The notes under the pieces are model-generated. The model was given only the letters and a program-made list of their open reading frames with translations. It had not been told where the DNA came from and made no database searches. A stretch of 6,881 nucleotides of DNA from Dehalococcoidales bacterium (lineage in GTDB: Bacteria > Chloroflexota > Dehalococcoidia > E44-bin15). Below, one piece after another: positions 5,687-6,881 of the stretch. The translations under genes were made by a program, and so were the position numbers. Position 1 is the stretch's first letter, and each line of letters opens with the position of its first letter. The stretch is from positions 1 through 6,881 of the forward strand of contig JAAXQM010000209.1 of the NCBI GenBank assembly GCA_012974295.1, given 5' to 3'.

Positions 5687-6445
5687 ATGCACGGGTTAGA
5701 AGGAAAGGTAGCTGTGGTAACGGGCGGGGGCTCTGGTATAGGTCGGAGTACTGCGATAGCCTTTGCCGCAGAAGGGACAAAGGTTGTCGTTGCCGATATC
5801 GCAGTGGATGGAGGCGAGCAAACAGTGCAGAGCATCCAAGATAGTGGCTTCGAGTCCGTCTTCGTCAAGACCGACGTTACCCGAGCTGACGAGGTGGAAA
5901 ATATGGTTGATAAAGCAGTTGAGACCTATGGGCGGCTCGACTTCGCTTTCAATAATGCTGGCGTTGAGGGAGACATCGCTTCTGTTACCAGGTACAGTGA
6001 AGAGAACTGGGACCAGGTCATAAACACAAACCTCAAGAGCGTGTGGCTTTGTATGAAGTATGAGATCCCACGAATGCGAAAGCAAGGTGGTGGATCCATA
6101 GTTAACATGTCATCCACGGCAGGATTAACTGGCGTCGGACCCAACCCCGCCTATGTTGGAAGTAAGCATGGTGTCATAGGGCTTACAAAAGCAGCAGCAT
6201 TAAATTACGCCAAGAGTGGTATCCGTGTAAACGCTGTCTGCCCAAGTGCCATCCATACGCCATTGGTTAAGCACCTTATAGATACTTATCCAGATATGGA
6301 GAAGGTTGTAATAGGCACGAACCCAATGGCACGTTTAGGTACACCGGATGAGGTTGCGCAGGCAGTCGTGTGGTTATGCTCGGATGCAGCCTCGTTTATC
6401 AACGGGCATCCGCTATCCATAGATGGTGGTCTGGTAGCGCAATAG
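5687..6445 (+). CDS. classical short-chain dehydrogenase/reductase (SDR)
   Basis: This is an NAD(P)-dependent alcohol/ketone oxidoreductase of the classical SDR type, 252 aa and full length, soluble and probably tetrameric like its family. TGGGSGIG (12-19) is the dinucleotide loop, D37 at the end of strand 2 favours NAD(H), D63 contacts adenine, and NNAG is at 89-92. The catalytic set is N114, S143, Y156 and K160 (YVGSK). The usual PG after strand 6 is PS (186-187), a mild departure. The C-terminal SIDGG (244-248) is typical. It resembles glucose-1-dehydrogenase/FabG-like SDRs, whose substrates cannot be read from sequence. It follows the ferredoxin-domain gene by 80 bp and has no clear Shine-Dalgarno site. 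Co-transcription with its neighbours is possible but not shown. Only one of its eight Arg codons is AGA/AGG. Confidence 0.93.
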   Translation: MHGLEGKVAVVTGGGSGIGRSTAIAFAAEGTKVVVADIAVDGGEQTVQSIQDSGFESVFVKTDVTRADEVENMVDKAVETYGRLDFAFNNAGVEGDIASVTRYSEENWDQVINTNLKSVWLCMKYEIPRMRKQGGGSIVNMSSTAGLTGVGPNPAYVGSKHGVIGLTKAAALNYAKSGIRVNAVCPSAIHTPLVKHLIDTYPDMEKVVIGTNPMARLGTPDEVAQAVVWLCSDAASFINGHPLSIDGGLVAQ

Positions 6446-6482
6446 ACCTGGATTTCCCCTATCAAGCTGGGTACATATAAAT

Positions 6483-6881
6483 ATGCTCGAACAGGTTCTA
6501 CAAGTAGAAGGTCTGACCAAGACCTTCGGGCAGCGCACCGTAGTCAACGACATTTCATTCGACGTAAAGCGCGGTGAGATGTTCGGCTTCCTCGGCCCTA
6601 ACGGGTCGGGAAAGACGACGACAATTCGCATGGCCCTCAATATCATCCGGCCCAACGATGGCTCGGTCAACATCCTCGGCTCGCCGCCTGACCGGAGTGT
6701 CTTAAAGAGCGTTGGCTACCTGCCAGAAGAACGCGGGCTGCCGCGCAAGTTTCGTGTGCTGGACGCCATCCGTTACCTTGGCCGTCTCAAGGGGCTAACT
6801 TCCACTGAGGCCGAAGACCGTGGAACCGAGTTGCTTCGGCGGGTGAACCTGTACGAACACCGGAGCAAGAAGATAGAAGAC
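6483..6881 (+). CDS. ABC-2-type transporter ATP-binding protein (5' part, runs off the window)
   Basis: This is the first 133 residues of an ABC ATPase that would power an exporter, with its permease probably encoded downstream. The start MLEQVLQVEGLTKTFG is typical. Walker A is GPNGSGKTT (38-46). The Q-loop region reads GYLPEERGL (78-86), with Glu (E82) where many ABC proteins have Gln. That Glu is normal in the NatA/YhaQ-like branch, which often carries a C-terminal DUF4162. The signature motif, Walker B and C-terminus lie past the window end, just after KKIED. The ATG is 37 bp after the SDR stop with no Shine-Dalgarno site, only TATAAA (6476-6481) almost touching it. Codon use is GC-rich at third positions: all 14 Arg codons are CGN. 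That differs from the kinase, so the gene may be of different origin. Confidence 0.9.
   Translation, partial: MLEQVLQVEGLTKTFGQRTVVNDISFDVKRGEMFGFLGPNGSGKTTTIRMALNIIRPNDGSVNILGSPPDRSVLKSVGYLPEERGLPRKFRVLDAIRYLGRLKGLTSTEAEDRGTELLRRVNLYEHRSKKIED

Noticed and set aside
1..6881. tRNA, rRNA, CRISPR array, transposase or att sites
   Set aside because: No regularly spaced repeats, tRNA-like cloverleaf, rRNA segments or transposase motifs were seen on either strand by reading.

Overview
The window (about 6.9 kb) carries one run of redox and carbohydrate-kinase genes, a 412-bp intergenic stretch with gene wreckage and hairpins, and three further genes. All recognised genes are on the + strand. The many cysteine-rich Fe-S proteins suggest an anaerobe. 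A sigma70-like promoter (TTGTAA, 17 bp, TATAAT) and a perfect AGGAGGT ribosome binding site before one gene favour a bacterium. The mix of families (FGGY kinase beside an alkylglycerone-phosphate-synthase-like flavoprotein, winged-helix ferredoxin, classical SDR) reminds me of uncultured Dehalococcoidia (Chloroflexota) or Desulfobacterota. That placement is an impression, not proof, and an archaeon is not excluded.

Region 1 (1-4147) looks like an operon. It holds an FAD-binding oxidoreductase of the alkylglycerone-phosphate synthase (AGPS)/GlcD superfamily, a GlpC/HdrD-like protein with ferredoxin-type and two CCG cysteine domains that overlaps it, and an FGGY sugar/polyol kinase 108 bp further on. 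Flavoprotein plus CCG protein is the usual layout of a membrane- or quinone-linked 2-hydroxyacid or glycerol-3-phosphate-type dehydrogenase. The kinase would make the phosphorylated substrate. A 33-codon reading frame bridges the gap before the kinase.

Region 2 (4144-4559) begins with what I read as the dead N-terminal stub of a GlpA-like FAD/NAD oxidoreductase. It has GPAGL, a second-strand motif ending ELGGIL, an in-frame stop, then QCI. Its original start would have overlapped the kinase stop as ATGA. The stub runs straight into a cluster of G/C-block palindromes ending in a terminator-like hairpin. After a pyrimidine-rich stretch come a promoter and a roughly 120-nt leader.

Region 3 (4560-6445) holds a 348-aa protein that joins a winged-helix-like N-terminus, a cysteine-rich middle and a two-cluster ferredoxin, followed by a classical short-chain dehydrogenase.

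Region 4 (6483-end) is the 5' part of an ABC-2-type ATPase. Its codon use differs sharply from the kinase: none of its 14 Arg codons is AGA/AGG, against 19 of 29 in the kinase.

Taken together, genes 1-3 plus the stub suggest a glycerol-phosphate or glyceryl-ether oxidation module that has lost one dehydrogenase. The AGPS-like active-site residues make an ether-lipid link the most interesting reading.
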